From Liriodendron chinense (taxonomy: Eukaryota; Streptophyta; Magnoliopsida; Magnoliales; Magnoliaceae): 64,000 bases of DNA. Under the pieces are notes generated by a model that was given only the letters and a program-made list of their open reading frames with translations, searched no databases and was not told the origin of the DNA. The stretch covers positions 1,239,120 to 1,303,119 of the forward strand of contig ML058342.1 of the NCBI GenBank assembly GCA_003013855.2, written 5' to 3'. Shown here piece by piece: positions 1 to 11,941 of this stretch (its first letter is position 1; each line of letters begins with the position of its first letter). Made by a program: the position numbers and the translations under genes.

Positions 1-1380
1 CTTGTCCTCACTGATTCCCCTGAAACGACTGCAATCAATGACATGTTTCCTGATGAACAACTTTTTGCTGTTTCCCAATTGCCATGGTATGCGGACATTG
101 CTAATTATCTTGCTACAGGTACAATTCCTACATATTGGAAAAAGCAAGATAAGGATAGATTCTTCTCAGAGGTACGGAAATTTCTATGGGACGACCCATA
201 CTTGTTCAAGTATTGTCCCGACCAAATCATAAGGAGATGTGTCCCAGATAATGAGCAACAAAGTATCATCTCCTTCTGTCATTCTCAAGCATGTGGTGGC
301 CATTTTTCAGCCAAAAAGACCACAGCGAAAATTCTGCAATGTGGGTTTTATTGGCCCACCATGTTCAAAGACACACATGAGTTTTGCAAAGCATGTGAAC
401 CTTGTCAGAAACTAGGAGGAATCTCCCGTAGAAATATGATGCCACTTAATCCCATTTTAATTATCGAAATTTTTTATTGTTGGGGCATCGATTTCATGGG
501 CCCATTCCCATCTTCTTTTGGAAATTTATACATCTTACTTGCTGTTGATTATGTCTCCAAATGGGTCGAGGCCATTCCTTGCCGGAATAATGACCATAAA
601 ACGGTCATTCGATTTTTAAAAGAAAATATTCTTTCCCGGTTTGGAACACCTCGAGTCATCATAAGTGATGGAGGGTCTCACTTTTGCAATCGCCCTTTTG
701 CAGCCTTAATGAAGAAATATGGCGTTACACACAAAGTGAGCACTCCCTATCACCCACAAACTAGTGGACAAGCTGAGATATCCAATAGGGAGATTAAACA
801 CATTTTGGAGAAAACGGTGAATCCCGATCGCAAGGATTGGTCACTTCGACTTACCGATGCGCTTTGGGCTTACCGTACTGCCTTTAAAACCCCTATTGGA
901 ATGTCTCCCTATAGACTTGTCTATGGGAAGGCTTGTCACCTACCTGTGGAATTGGAACATAAGGCATATTGGGCTATTAAGAAGATGAATTTCAATTCTG
1001 ACAAGGCAAGCTCGTTACGCAAACTACAATTGAATGAACTTGCAGAAATCCGGAATGACGCTTATGAGAATGCGAGAATTTACAAGGACAAGACAAAGAT
1101 ATTCCATGATAAGAATATTCTTCGCAAGACATTCACAATCAACCAAAAAGTCCTTATGTATAATTCTCGCTTACATCTATTTCCGGGAAAACTAAAATCT
1201 CGATGGACCGGTCCCTACATTGTGCAAACTGTCTATCCGTATGGGACTGTCGAGCTGTTGAATCCGAGGAACGGCAACATTTTCAAAGCAAATGGGCAGC
1301 GATTAAAGCCGTTCTTTGAGAATTTTCCTTCAGAAGGTATGTCCTTACCCCTGAATGATCCTGTGTATCAGGATGATTGA
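1..1380 (+). CDS. Athila pol, C-terminal part: integrase (5' partial)
   Basis: The frame is open from the first base to a TGA at 1378-1380, so this is the end of a longer gag-pol polyprotein. Residue numbers count from the Met at 43. The zinc-binding H2C2 module is visible (H80, H87, C115, C118), followed by the catalytic core with D150 in WGID, D209 in SDGG and E245 in GQAE. The D-to-E spacing of 36 residues fits the DDE integrase family. The C-terminal domain includes RWTGPYIV near residue 385. The function is insertion of the retrotransposon cDNA into chromosomal DNA. No stop or frameshift is seen, which makes it one of the best preserved genes here. The upstream RT and RNase H are outside the window. 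The Athila lineage is inferred from the ACHLPVELEHKAYWA-type core end and from the downstream LTR. Confidence 0.93.
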   Translation, partial: LVLTDSPETTAINDMFPDEQLFAVSQLPWYADIANYLATGTIPTYWKKQDKDRFFSEVRKFLWDDPYLFKYCPDQIIRRCVPDNEQQSIISFCHSQACGGHFSAKKTTAKILQCGFYWPTMFKDTHEFCKACEPCQKLGGISRRNMMPLNPILIIEIFYCWGIDFMGPFPSSFGNLYILLAVDYVSKWVEAIPCRNNDHKTVIRFLKENILSRFGTPRVIISDGGSHFCNRPFAALMKKYGVTHKVSTPYHPQTSGQAEISNREIKHILEKTVNPDRKDWSLRLTDALWAYRTAFKTPIGMSPYRLVYGKACHLPVELEHKAYWAIKKMNFNSDKASSLRKLQLNELAEIRNDAYENARIYKDKTKIFHDKNILRKTFTINQKVLMYNSRLHLFPGKLKSRWTGPYIVQTVYPYGTVELLNPRNGNIFKANGQRLKPFFENFPSEGMSLPLNDPVYQDD

Positions 1381-2517
1381 TCTCCTAGTCTGATGGAGGT
1401 ATAGAGTAGTTAGGATTAGGACTTTGCTGCTTTTGTTTTCGTTTTCATAGGTTTGTTAGAAGGAGGAAGATTTCCAATGTTCACTCTCTCAGGTAATATC
1501 ATTCCTCACTCCCTTTTATTTTCAAATTGCTCTCATGTTTTGCTCATTGCGCATCTTTTACATTGAGGACAAGGCACGATTTGGTTGGGGGGTGTAGGAC
1601 CGCTTGGATGAATCCAGCATTTTGCAACATCTCAAGCAATTATGTGGAAATTTTTCGATTTTTTTCAAAAATTCGAAACTCTTTTGGAAAACATTGGTTC
1701 TATGCATTCGAGTTGATATGAGCATAAGAGGAGGAGATATGAAGTGTATAAGGCTGGATGTCTGGAATCTCTCATTGCATAATGGTTTTATATGAGAACT
1801 CCCCTATTTTTGTGATTGATAGAAAATCTGAACACTTTTACACCTAGTTCACATTACACGATTTTCATGAGTTGAAGGGATTATGAGATTTAGGGATGAG
1901 TTAGACTTTGAATTAAGGTATTGAGAAATCAGGCCGGGGTACTTTGTCCATCCTTGTCCATGGGAAAATAATGAAAGATATGGATTTCTAAAAATCCTAT
2001 CTAATTTAAAAAGAAAAAGGAAAAGGAAGGATGAAATTGGGAATGTGGAAAAACGGTGGAGAATTCCGATTAGGGCTACCTACTACCAACCGGGGGATGG
2101 TCTACCCGTAACCAAAGCCGGAAATGGGACGTAGTGTGAAAGTCGTCGGAAGGACGGTAAGGCAAATCCCTGTCATTGGCTTGATGTGGCTCTATGGACC
2201 TTGAGTTCTATAGTCTACTTGATCTATGAAGAAGATAATCCTAGAAACTCGTGAGATGAATTTTCACTACCCACACTAGGTTAAATTTGTTCAAATCTTT
2301 CTATTTATCAACCAATCAGCGGGAATTTCATATGAATGCGTATTATGTTTTGAGAGTTTACGGTTTCAACCTCTGTTGCCTAATGTTTCTGAATCTTACG
2401 CTTATGAACCTTGGAATGTATAAAAGGATGGTTTCTGAAAGAGAGTTGAGTTTCGAAGAATGAGATTAGCTTCACGCATGTTTTGCTCGGGACTAGCAAA
2501 ATGCTGGTTGGGGGGTA
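1381..2517 (+). other. 3' noncoding region of Athila A with two G-tracts; polypurine tract at 2503-2517
   Basis: No coding sequence is supported here. A G-tract GGTTGGGGGGTG at 1583-1594 follows the words CATTGAGGACAA. A second G-tract, GCTGGTTGGGGGGTA, at 2503-2517 lies directly against the LTR and is the polypurine tract. The two are about 925 bp apart. The segment from about 1830 to 2517 is closely similar, in reverse complement, to the 3' region of the non-autonomous element at 19766-20409 and 31207-31260. Athila elements often carry an env-like ORF here; this one does not. Confidence 0.75.
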
Positions 2518-4097
2518 TGTTGAGCTCTTAATTATGCATATTCTAACCCCAATTCATCACTCATTGTGCAAGGTTTGTATGGTTTGGAAGCTAATTCAAT
2601 GCATGTTGTGTGACTACAGGATTGAGGGTGGACTCTACTCAATTGAAGATATAATGAGCTCATTTGGAACTATTCTAATAAAGAAAGAAAGAACTAAAGA
2701 AGAAAAGAAAGAAGAAGGAAGAGAGAAAGGAAAAATACAAGAAGAAAGAGGGCTGACCGGTCGTGACCGGTCGGCCAAGAGAGCCTGACCGGTCTGGACC
2801 GGTTAGCCAGGTGCACTGGAACCATACTAAACTAGGCCGACCGGTCTTGACCGGTCGGCCATACCTGCTGGAGCTGCGCTGAAGACGTCCGACCGGTCTT
2901 GACCGGTCGGACATGGTTGCTGGACCAAGGTTGGACAAGCCCGACCGGTCATGACCGGTCGGCCATGCTTGCTGGAATGGCTGTCCATTGAGGCCGACCG
3001 GTCATGACCGGTCGGCTGTGCGTGTGGACTTAGAAACTTCCAAATTCAGTCCGATTTTCTCTGCGCTGCGTAAGTGTTACGCAAGTTCTCGATTCTTCCG
3101 AAGTTGTGGAGCTTCCAGTCTATAAAAGGACACCTAGGGATCGTTCCTAGGGCATCCGAGAAGGGTTCAAGCGAGGTTGGAGGCTGTGGAAGTGAAGATT
3201 GGAGTTTCACAACTCCTTTTGGTTTGCTTTGCTGTTTTCATGTTTTTTTAAGAGTTGTTTCATGTTTCCTTGGATCATGAGCAGCTAAACCTCTTAGCTA
3301 GGGCTAAGAGGTGAAGCTTGTAGTGTATCCAAGATGTTTTAATTCGTAGTTAAGTGGTTTTCACTTTGGAATTTATGATTATGAACTAAGGTTTGAATTT
3401 TATACAAGTTTTTAAGTAATTTCTCTTAGTCTTGTGATGACTCATGGATGTTTGGATGAATTACTTATCTTCTTAATTTGTTTGCAACGGTCTAGACCTG
3501 TATGATCCGAGGAATTGGAGTGCGCTCTAGTACCAAGCTCTTCATAAAGGGACTTCATGCCAAAGTTCTAGTTTTGGTTGATTATCTGAAATATGTATGG
3601 ACTGTGCATATAATTTGAATCCAGTTCAAATCATGATCTAGCCTTGTCTTGTGAGAAGACTTGAGGATGGTTATGATTGGGAATTGGACCTATAGAAAAG
3701 GTGAATGACCTATGCAATGAGCATGCTCAGATCAGCCTAGAGTTGAGTGAACTTTATGCACAGAACTTACATGTTACAGACTTCTGGTTTAACAGTTCTA
3801 TCATCCGACTAGATAGACCTGACTGGTGATTCTAGTTGAGAGAATGGGAAACCACAGCGGATTGAACATCGAGGATTGCTACAAGTGAATCCTCGAACCC
3901 CTAGTGCCTTCTTATAATTGTTTACATTCAATTTAGCTAAAACTGTTAATCACACACATTCTATTCAAACTTTGATTGTTAGCTTCAATAGAAACTTGTG
4001 GATGAGTTTGTGACATCCCACATAAGTCCCTGTGGATCGACCTCGGTCTTACCGAGATTATTACTACATCGCAGCCCTACACTTGGGGAAGCGAACA
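2518..4097 (+). repeat. 3' LTR of Athila A (1580 bp)
   Basis: The LTR starts TGTTGAGCTCTTAATTATGC directly after the polypurine tract and ends in GGGGAAGCGAACA. A palindrome array lies at 2755-3015. A TATA box, CTATAAAAGG, lies at 3120-3129, so U3 is about 0.6 kb. The 3' end carries the words GTGGATCGACCTCGGTCTTACC and the TTATTACTACATCGC block that recur in all Athila-type LTRs of this window. Confidence 0.9.
2755..3015 (+). repeat. GACCGGTC palindrome array in Athila A LTR
   Basis: There are six units of GACCGGTC-NN-GACCGGTC (one half-site ends GGTT). Unit centres fall at about 2763.5, 2795.5, 2847.5, 2899.5, 2951.5 and 3004.5, so four of the five spacings are 52-53 bp. The array ends about 105 bp upstream of the TATA box. 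Confidence 0.95.
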
Positions 4098-4913
4098 CCT
4101 AGAGGAATTCCACCTAAAATGATCTTTAGAGAGGTTTAGACGAAAGATTTACCCATGGTCAAGGTGCTTAAAACATTTAAAGATCAATAGAGAGCAAGTC
4201 CATCTTCATATGAGCTTTGAATGCTCCATCTTGTGATCAAATATAAAGAAGATGACCTGGAATGCTTAAGATTAGAGCCTAATGGTATGGGTAATAAGGG
4301 TGTCTTCTAATGCACTAAAATCTCTCTCTATTGAGACTTGAAACTGTGCCCAATCATTTTATAAAGAAATCTCCAATGGATAGAAAATGGCTAGAAACAG
4401 CTAGCTGATGACCGGTTGAGCAGGGTCTCCGACTGGTCGGCCGTTGGCCACAGACTGGTTGAATTAGACCTGGGATAAGGATGGTGCTTGCTGTCCCAAT
4501 TTGAGCCAGTCGCGACCGGTCGAGCATATGCCTCAGATCGGTCGGACGGTCTAGACGACCAATCCCAGACCGGTCAATTTATGGCCTGGGTTAGGCTTTT
4601 GATGCTAACCTCTCTGGACATCTGACGACCGGTCGGCCAGGGGTTGCGACCAGTCGACAGACACATGAGTTATGGCTATTTGGTTTGTTTGATTTTCAGC
4701 AGCTCATGCAACCTTTTTGTCCATTCTTTGGGTGATATTTTTGGACACCTAAGGCCAATCTAAGATGACTACAAGTATAATTATTTGGTCAGGTTCATTT
4801 AGAGGTTTGAGTTTTGGTTTGGTTCAAGGTTTAAGGCTTCACCAAGGCATCTCTTTTACCTGTTTCTTCTTCCTTGATGTAGCACTTTTCTGTGGCATAC
4901 TAGTGCACTAACG
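4098..4913 (-). repeat. SIRE-type copia LTR remnant, 5' part, cut by Athila A
   Basis: Read on the minus strand from 4913, the sequence starts CGTTAGTGCACTAGTATGCC. This is the SIRE LTR start seen at 14591 and 54256, with TG mutated to CG. It continues with the CATCAAGGAAGAAGAAACAG block of the copy at 54256. A degenerate GACCGGTC array lies at 4413-4660. The LTR breaks off at Athila A and resumes, if at all, left of the window. It interrupts the reverse transcriptase of Athila B. Confidence 0.7.
4413..4660 (-). repeat. Degenerate GACCGGTC array in the SIRE remnant
   Basis: Half-sites such as GACCGGTC and GACTGGTC recur, but most units have lost one half or carry C-to-T changes. This is the most decayed copy of the array and fits the greater age of this LTR. 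Confidence 0.7.
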
Positions 4914-6310
4914 GAGGGAAGTGGTCTTTCCTTGTGAAAGTGTTGAGTTTCCTATAATTAATATACATATGCAAACTGATATTAACTCTAGTTGGTATAA
5001 GCTCGTTGTTGGCGTTTTCAATGATGGTAATACCAAACTTTTTAGGGACAACTTAGGTTGGACTCACCCATTGGCTATCCGAGATGGGGTAGATGATACC
5101 CACATCTAGAAGCTTAAGCACCTCGGCTTTGACAACCTCCATTATTCTTGGGTTTAACGTCTCTGAGGTTGTCTAGTCGTTTTAGCATTGTCCTTGATGT
5201 GGATGCGGTGAGTGCAAACCAAAGGGTCAATCCCTTTAAGGTTCGCTATAGTCAATCCAATGGTTCCCTTATATTTTTTAAGCATCTTTATCAGTTTGCA
5301 TTCTTGGTCTTTTCTCAAGTGAGAGGCAATGACCACTGAGTATGTTTCTTCTTGACCTAAGTAAATATATTTAAGCTTGGATGGTAGAGGCTTTAGGTTA
5401 AGTTTTAGTGGCTGGATACTAGACAATATAGGCTTTGATGTGGTTGGTGACAATTCTTCAAAATGAGGCCTCCACCGATTAGTATTAACTATTGGCTTCC
5501 AATGCTTGTACAGTTTTAGAGATAGTGGGATCTTCTGAGTTCTTGAAATGTGCTAAGCATGTCTCCAAAGTTTTAGGCATGTCTAATTAAAGGAACTCCA
5601 CTTCCTCTATTAATTCGATCATGTTTGTTTCCTAGAGCTCATCATCATCATCCCCTTGCCTTGTGCACATGTGGAACACGTTCACCTCTAATGTCATGTT
5701 CACAAACGACAATTTCATTACCCCATTCCGGCAATTTATAAGTGCGTTTGAAGTAGCCAAGAATGGGCGTCCTAAAATTATCGGTATTTAAGTGCTAACA
5801 TTCATAACCGGTTGTGTCCAAGATGATGAAGTTTACTAGGTAGTAGAATTTGTCGACTTGGACCAAGACATCCTCAACCATCCCTCTCGGCACTTAGATG
5901 GATCTATTAGCAAGTTGCAATATAGTTTTGGTGGGTTTTAATTCACCAAGACCCAATTGCTTGTAGACCAAGAATGAGATCAGATTTATGCTTGTCCCCA
6001 AATCTAATAATGCACGCTCAATCCAGTAGTCCCCGATAATGCAAGAAATTGTGGGACTACCAGGATCTTTGTGTTTTGGAGGGGTCTTTTGAGTGAGGAT
6101 ATCACTCGATTGCTCATTAAGGAAGGCCTTTTGTTGCACATTGTACTTACGTTTGACTGTGCATAAGTCTTTTAGGAACTTGGCATACGAGGGAATTTGT
6201 TTGATTGCATCAAACAATGTGATGTTGATTTTAACTTGCTTGAAAACCTCTAGAATGTCATGAGAGTTGGCAAGAGGTTTGGGTGTTATCAACCTTGATG
6301 GGAAAGGCAT
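4914..6310 (-). pseudogene. Athila B pol fragment: protease and start of reverse transcriptase
   Basis: From 6310 downward the translation contains an aspartic protease of the Athila kind. LLDLGTSINL carries the active-site Asp, and VYKQLGLGELKPT follows; VEDVLVQVDKFYYLV then appears after a frame change near 5880. At 5453-5154 comes the linker to reverse transcriptase, with LKPLPSKLKYIYLG and IANLKGIDPLVCTHRI. The frame then shifts again, and YRKLNTFTRKDHFP of the RT N-terminus reaches the SIRE LTR at 4913. The catalytic YVDD part is missing from the window. Several in-frame stops make it non-functional. Confidence 0.8.
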
Positions 6311-6337
6311 AACGGGCTTATATTTATGTTCCTTTTC

Positions 6338-7800
6338 TTATGGGACTGAGCTAGATCCGTTCTCATCCTTAGAATTTTTCGGATCATTAGCCTTGTCGGC
6401 CTTCACCGGAATAGATTTATCACTTTGTTTACCACTTCTAAGTGTGGTAATAGATTTGGCTTGCTCCACATGTTGGTTGGAGAGATTGGGGATGCTTACT
6501 TCACATATTGGTTTAGGGTTCGGCTTAGGTTGGGTCGGAAAAGTCATTTCCCTAGCATTTAAGCATCCCTTGATCTCATCAACCGAGACCTTTAATTCTT
6601 GGAACATCTCATAATTTTTCTGGTTAATCTGAGCTTGCCCCATTCATGAACGCCTTTAAGGTGTCCTCTGTTGTCGAGGTTGGGCCATATTGTTTTGCAT
6701 CGGTGGCCCTCTTTAATTGTTGTTAGGATTGGCTGAAGGGCCATTCCTCCAACTGAAATTCGGATGGTTCTTCTAGCTTGAATTATATGTGTTACCCATC
6801 AGTCCATTGATATGCCATTGATAACCATATGTGGCATTAGCTTGCTCCTGTAATATCTCTTGAAATGTCGAAATTGCGGGGCAATCCGGTGTAAAGTGTA
6901 CATTAACAGTGCATATACCACATGTGTTCTCAACGGTCTCGCTGGATTTGACTACCTCAACTTTCTTAAGTTCCATGGCCTTGAATTTATTTGTGAGGCT
7001 AGGTATCTTTGCATTCACATCATCCTCTTCCCTGAGGATGTACATTCCTCTCTTCTCCCATCCTTGAGATTGCTTGAGGTTACTTGATTTGTTCGAGGTG
7101 TCCCAAGATTGAGCATTCTCGGCCAATATGTTAAGATAACTCCATGCATCCTTAGGGTCTTTGCTCATGATCTCGCCATTACACATCATCTTTACAAATT
7201 GACGCATGTTGAAACTTAATCCATCATAAAAGAAACTTATAATTCATCATGTTTCATAGCCATGATGTGGGCAAGCGAGTAATAGATCCTTGAATCTCTC
7301 CCAGCCTTGGAAGAATATTTCACCCTCTTTCACTGAAAAGTTCATTATAGTTCATCTTAGGGTGTTTGTCTTATGCATCGGAATCAAGAATTCTCGGGTA
7401 ATCTCATTCCATGTGGCTATGAATTTAGGTCGGAGAGACTAGAGCCATGATTTAGCTCTCTTTAAGGGAAAACATAAATAATTTGAGTTTAATCACATCC
7501 TCAAAGATATTATTATATTGTAAAGTAGCTATGACCTCCTCAAATTCCTTAAGATGTAAATATGGGCTCTTTGAGTCTAGCCCATGAAACTTTGGTAAAA
7601 GCTTGATCACACCAGGTTTAATATCAATATTTCCAGCATTGTTTGGAAAAACTATGCAGGATTGTGTACTAGCTCTAATGGGTTGTAAGTAATCACGTAA
7701 TGTCCTAACCGGAGGAGCATTATGAACCTCGTTTTCTCCTTCTTCCTGTTGATTTGGATTTGGGTTAGGAGTGAGAGGATTCCTCAAAGGTGTTTATTAA
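6338..7800 (-). pseudogene. Athila B gag
   Basis: Decayed capsid/nucleocapsid gene in at least three reading frames. The N-terminal part (7787-7452) has the Athila motif VRTLRDYLQP followed by IKLLPKFHGLDSKSPYLHL, the start of the retrotransposon gag domain. The middle (about 7210-6773) has MRQFVKMMCNGEIMSKDP and AYLNILAENAQSWD-like sequence. It also has a zinc knuckle CGICTVNVHFTPDC with C-X2-C-X4-H-X4-C spacing. The C-terminal part (6643-6338) runs into protease. Frameshifts near 7450 and 6700 split it. It is close in sequence to the gag of Athila C at 52413-53237. Confidence 0.8.
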
Positions 7801-8214
7801 TTGGCAAGCATGACTCTCAAACTCTCAACCTTCTCTATATATTTCCTAATTCGTCTCTAAATTTCGAGTCCTTTAAATAGACCTCCTTTGCTTTAGAGAC
7901 GCTTTGTGTGATCACGTTCCTAATGGAACATAAACCACACAAACTCTAAATCTAATCTAAATCCTAAATCCTAAAAAAAAAACTGAGAAGCTGAAATTAA
8001 GAAGACTAAGTTGGAAGGATGTTACTTGATTTGTGGAATTAGTGTTAATGAAATTCCTATAAAATAAATAAAACAAACAATGTTAGTTCTAGTAAAATAA
8101 GAAAACCCAATTCTAGAAAAACTGGAATTCCTACCTAACTATATCAAAAACTAATCTAGAAACTATTGGAACCATTTTAACCTACAAAAGTCCCCGGCAA
8201 TGGAACCAAAAACT
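7801..8214 (-). other. Athila B leader with decayed primer-binding site
   Basis: This stretch lies between the gag start and the 5' LTR and has no coding signal. Next to the LTR, at about 8190-8207, the minus strand still resembles the Athila primer-binding site TGGCGCCGTTGCCGGGGA, with several substitutions. Confidence 0.6.
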
Positions 8215-8770
8215 TGCACAACCCCAAGTGTAGGGCTGCGATGTAGTAATAACTTGGTGAGACCGAGATTGTCCTCAGGGATTATGTAGACTAGAATCAG
8301 TTCCGATTGGTTTTAAATAAGTTAACTAGGATTAACAGTATGATTATTGAAAGAATAAACAAATTTTGAAAAAGGAAAACTTCAGAATTTAAAACAATTA
8401 GAGAGCCAAGGATCCACTTGTAGTAATTCTAATAATAATCCATTTTATCAGGACCTTTAAACTATCTAGCTGTTGCTAACTACTCTATTTAGCCCCTTTG
8501 CTAAATCTTTGGTCTCCTTGGTGAGAATCCTTTAGAGCCTTTGCTAGAGTTCCACCACACTCAAATCCCTTCTTGTCAAAGCTCTAATGTCTTGAGTTCA
8601 TTGTTCAATCCTTATTGGTCATGAACATTAATGAGCATTCAAAGTTTAGATTGAAACATGAACTCAAGCTTTCATTAATGCCCTTAACCTAATCCAAAAT
8701 AGCTAAAATCATTGTCATTAAAGCCATTGATGATGGCCTTGTGAAATTCTCTCTCTTCATTAAAGCCCTA
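8215..8770 (-). repeat. 5' LTR of Athila B, first segment
   Basis: On the plus strand the segment opens TGCACAACCCCAAGTGTAGG, the reverse complement of an Athila LTR 3' end. The block TGCGATGTAGTAATAA follows. It is interrupted at 8770 by the Del-like LTR (target copy CCCTA) and resumes at 11760. Confidence 0.7.
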
Positions 8771-9248
8771 TGTCATGCCCCAAAAATTGAAATTCGAATA
8801 CAATGACCTAAAGCTCGAGTTCCAGGGTGTGAATATAAAATTCGAGCATAGATTCCTTGAGATTCCATTCTACACATTGCATATCTAAAATAAATCCCAA
8901 ATATAAATTTTTTTCACTAATGTCTTATTACAATGAATTTTTACAAAACTAAAATAAATCTGTCACGATTGACGCTCGAGTAGGATGAGACCCTCTGAAT
9001 ACTCTCCTTTGCCTATGTCTTGTTCTTCCTGAAAACCTGTAAGAACTGTGGTGATTTTGGTGAGTTAAAAGCCCAGTGAGATCATTTTCAACATAAGAAA
9101 ATTTCAATTGATTCAAGATAAGATCCTATACAATGCTAAATATGGAGAGTTATTTTCATGTTACATTTAAATAGTTTTATAAGTTGTGTTCTTGAATGAC
9201 GCTTGTGAGTATCATGATGTCATGGATGTGCATGTTCAATGCATGATG

Positions 9249-9600
<352 letters not shown>

Positions 9601-10428
9601 TCGTCTAAAACAAATAAAGCATATATAAAATAGTGCATATGAATGTCATGGATGATAAAAGCACTTCTCAAACACACAATGCATTCAATAGTTTAAACCC
9701 AAATACACCATGCATGTATTTCGACATGTTTGTTCAATTATAATGTCTGGTTCATATCCTAACTGTAAACTAAAAGAGGAATTGTACAATGTTAATGTGA
9801 GAGGAAACAAAACCAGGTAAAGACAATATTAACGTTATCCTAACATCAATTAAAGTGTAACTAAGAGATGAATACCTTATCTAGAATCCTAAAGAGAGAT
9901 AAGTAAGGAAAGAAAATGGATTCCAAGTCGGATCTCTTTCCTAGGGTCTTAACACTAAAAACTAGAAAGAATTATAGAATTGAGAATGAAGAAAAATCTA
10001 AATTCTAATGCACACACAACTAGAAGGAAAGGGTTGGGAAAAATCAATGGAAATTATATGAAGAATCACTCACTTGACAACCTCTAAGCTCCAAATAAGG
10101 CCAAACTGAGATCTAAGTTGACTCAGCGAGTCGACTCGGTCTTCCTCTTTCTTCTTCCTTCTTTCTCTCTCCTTCTTTCTTCTTTCTTTCTTTCCTTCTT
10201 CTTTCTTCTTTCTTTCTTTCTTCTCATCCTCTTTTCTTCTTCTTTTTCTTCTCTTTCTTTTTTTTTTCTTTGCCTGGGATGCTGCCCCAGCAACAGCAGC
10301 GTGGGAGCTGCTCTCATTCTCTCTCTCACGTCACCTCTCCTCTCTCTCTCTTTCTCTTTCTCTCTTTCTCTATAGCATTTCTTTGGAAGAATGAGGAGCC
10401 TCTGGAAGAATGAGGAGACAACGGTTGG

Positions 10429-10437
10429 CTTTTATAG
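10429..10437 (-). promoter_or_regulatory. TATA box of the Del-like LTR
   Basis: The minus strand reads GGCTATAAAAGCC here, about 1.3 kb into the LTR, followed by CT/GA-rich sequence. It is the best core-promoter match in this LTR and sets its orientation. Confidence 0.55.
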
Positions 10438-11754
10438 CCAAACAAGAAGCACTTGTGATCAACGTGGACGGTTTGAGGTTCCGAATCCAAGTTAGATTTG
10501 GTTCCTATTTTCTTGCAACTCACACCCCAGGGAATCCATTGAAAAGATAGGTGGGGTTCACATGACTGTGGTATAGTCGATCCTGGGCATCCATGCAAAA
10601 CAAGAACTTGGATCTTGACGATCTTGGGTTTGAATGGTGGGTTAATGTGGGCTACACAGGTGACAAGCGGTCACAGGATTTGGATAGACTCAGCTTGGGT
10701 GGGGTTCGGTTCTGATGGACGAATTGGATTTCTCAGTGGGGCCCACCCTAATGGTCAAGTGGAGACCCACATACGGCAGCGAGCAGACACTGTAACAACG
10801 TCCGCTACAACAGATGTGGAAGGAGTTTCTAAATCTTTGACTTTTCGTGCGCCGCACGTAAAAGGAAAATTGGTGTTCCACTTACAAGCGGGGTCCACAT
10901 GTAGTGGGTTGAGTGCATCTCCTCCATCCAACAGGTGGGCAACATAAAGTTGGCCGTCGACGAGAAAAATGAGGCAGATCCGAGTTAAGGTGACCCACTT
11001 ATGACCCAATTCCTGATTAGGGCATTTGTGGGATGATTGGAGGGCTAAAATTCAACGTGTACGGTTAGATGGTGTCCTAGAATTCGTATATAAAGTTTTG
11101 TGTGAAGGTGATCTTCAAAATTCCTAATACTTAAAAATGGTGTTTTAATTTAAGTTTAATTAATGACATTTTCGTTATTATTATAACTTTACAAGTTTTG
11201 TGAAATCTAACACTTCTACACTGTTTTAGGGCTTATTCTGAGCAACTTTAATAAATGGATCATACATTAATTCCATACGGATGATTTATTATTAATTTAT
11301 CAATATGAAAAGTCATTTAAATTATTAAATAATTAACTCAATTCTAATTTAAATGATTCTAAACCCTAAGTTGTTGTAAACACACCTGAGCAGGCTCGTA
11401 GGGCTGGGGAATAGATGATCTAAGCATATGACTAGTGATGGACAAGGTGTACGGATCAAATTTGGTGATAGACATATGTATAGGACAATGTAGAGATTGT
11501 ACAGCAAGTTTATGTTAGTCGCGTAATTTGAAATCGAAGTGGACGGTTAGATATTCCAATCTAGCAACGATAACTCATTCTAATGGTCAGTTTACTAACT
11601 TAACTAAGTATGCTAAGTTTTTAGAAGCCTTAAAAGTTGTCGCAATACCTACAAAAGTGTATGTGTGTGAACAACGTGGCCTAGAATTTAAATTCTCACG
11701 TGTGGACATGCACTCGTGTACTTACTCGTGCGCCTAAATTTTCAGGGTATTACA

Positions 11755-11825
11755 CCCTATCTTAAAGAAGGTTTAAACCAAACCTTAATCCTTACCTTGG
11801 AACTATGAATGAGCATTCAATGCAT
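11755..11825 (-). repeat. Athila B LTR, second segment (outer edge uncertain)
   Basis: After the repeated CCCTA the sequence resumes the host LTR. By about 11825-11830 it instead resembles the SIRE LTR interior (gatcga...ggggctcatcc block). The junction has no recognisable TG or target duplication, so the right edge is an estimate. Confidence 0.4.
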
Positions 11826-11941
11826 GGTTGCTGATCGAGGGAGTTGAAGAAGGAGCCGTTCGTGCAAGCCGAAGCTTCTTCAACCAATGCGCTTTCAAGG
11901 GGCTCATCCAGCTAAGTATTTCTTAGTAGTAGAGTCCAAAG

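Larger units (their letters stand above)
1..4097 (+). mobile_element. Athila-type Ty3/gypsy retrotransposon (Athila A), left part outside window
   Basis: This is the 3' part of an Athila-lineage element: the end of pol (integrase), about 1.1 kb of 3' noncoding DNA, a polypurine tract and a complete 3' LTR. The lineage call rests on the integrase sequence and on the LTR ending in the conserved stretch before GCGAACA. The element sits in a minus-strand SIRE-type LTR remnant that continues at 4098. CCTAG at 4098-4102 is the probable right target-site copy; the left copy is outside the window. No env-like ORF is present between pol and the LTR. Confidence 0.88.

Noticed and set aside
1381..2517. 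Env-like gene of Athila
   Set aside because: All frames have stops at short intervals and no transmembrane or signal segment is seen, so no env-like ORF can be supported.
10118..10375. Phe/Ser/Leu-rich ORF and its Arg/Lys/Glu-rich reverse
   Set aside because: Produced by a polypyrimidine tract in the Del-like LTR.
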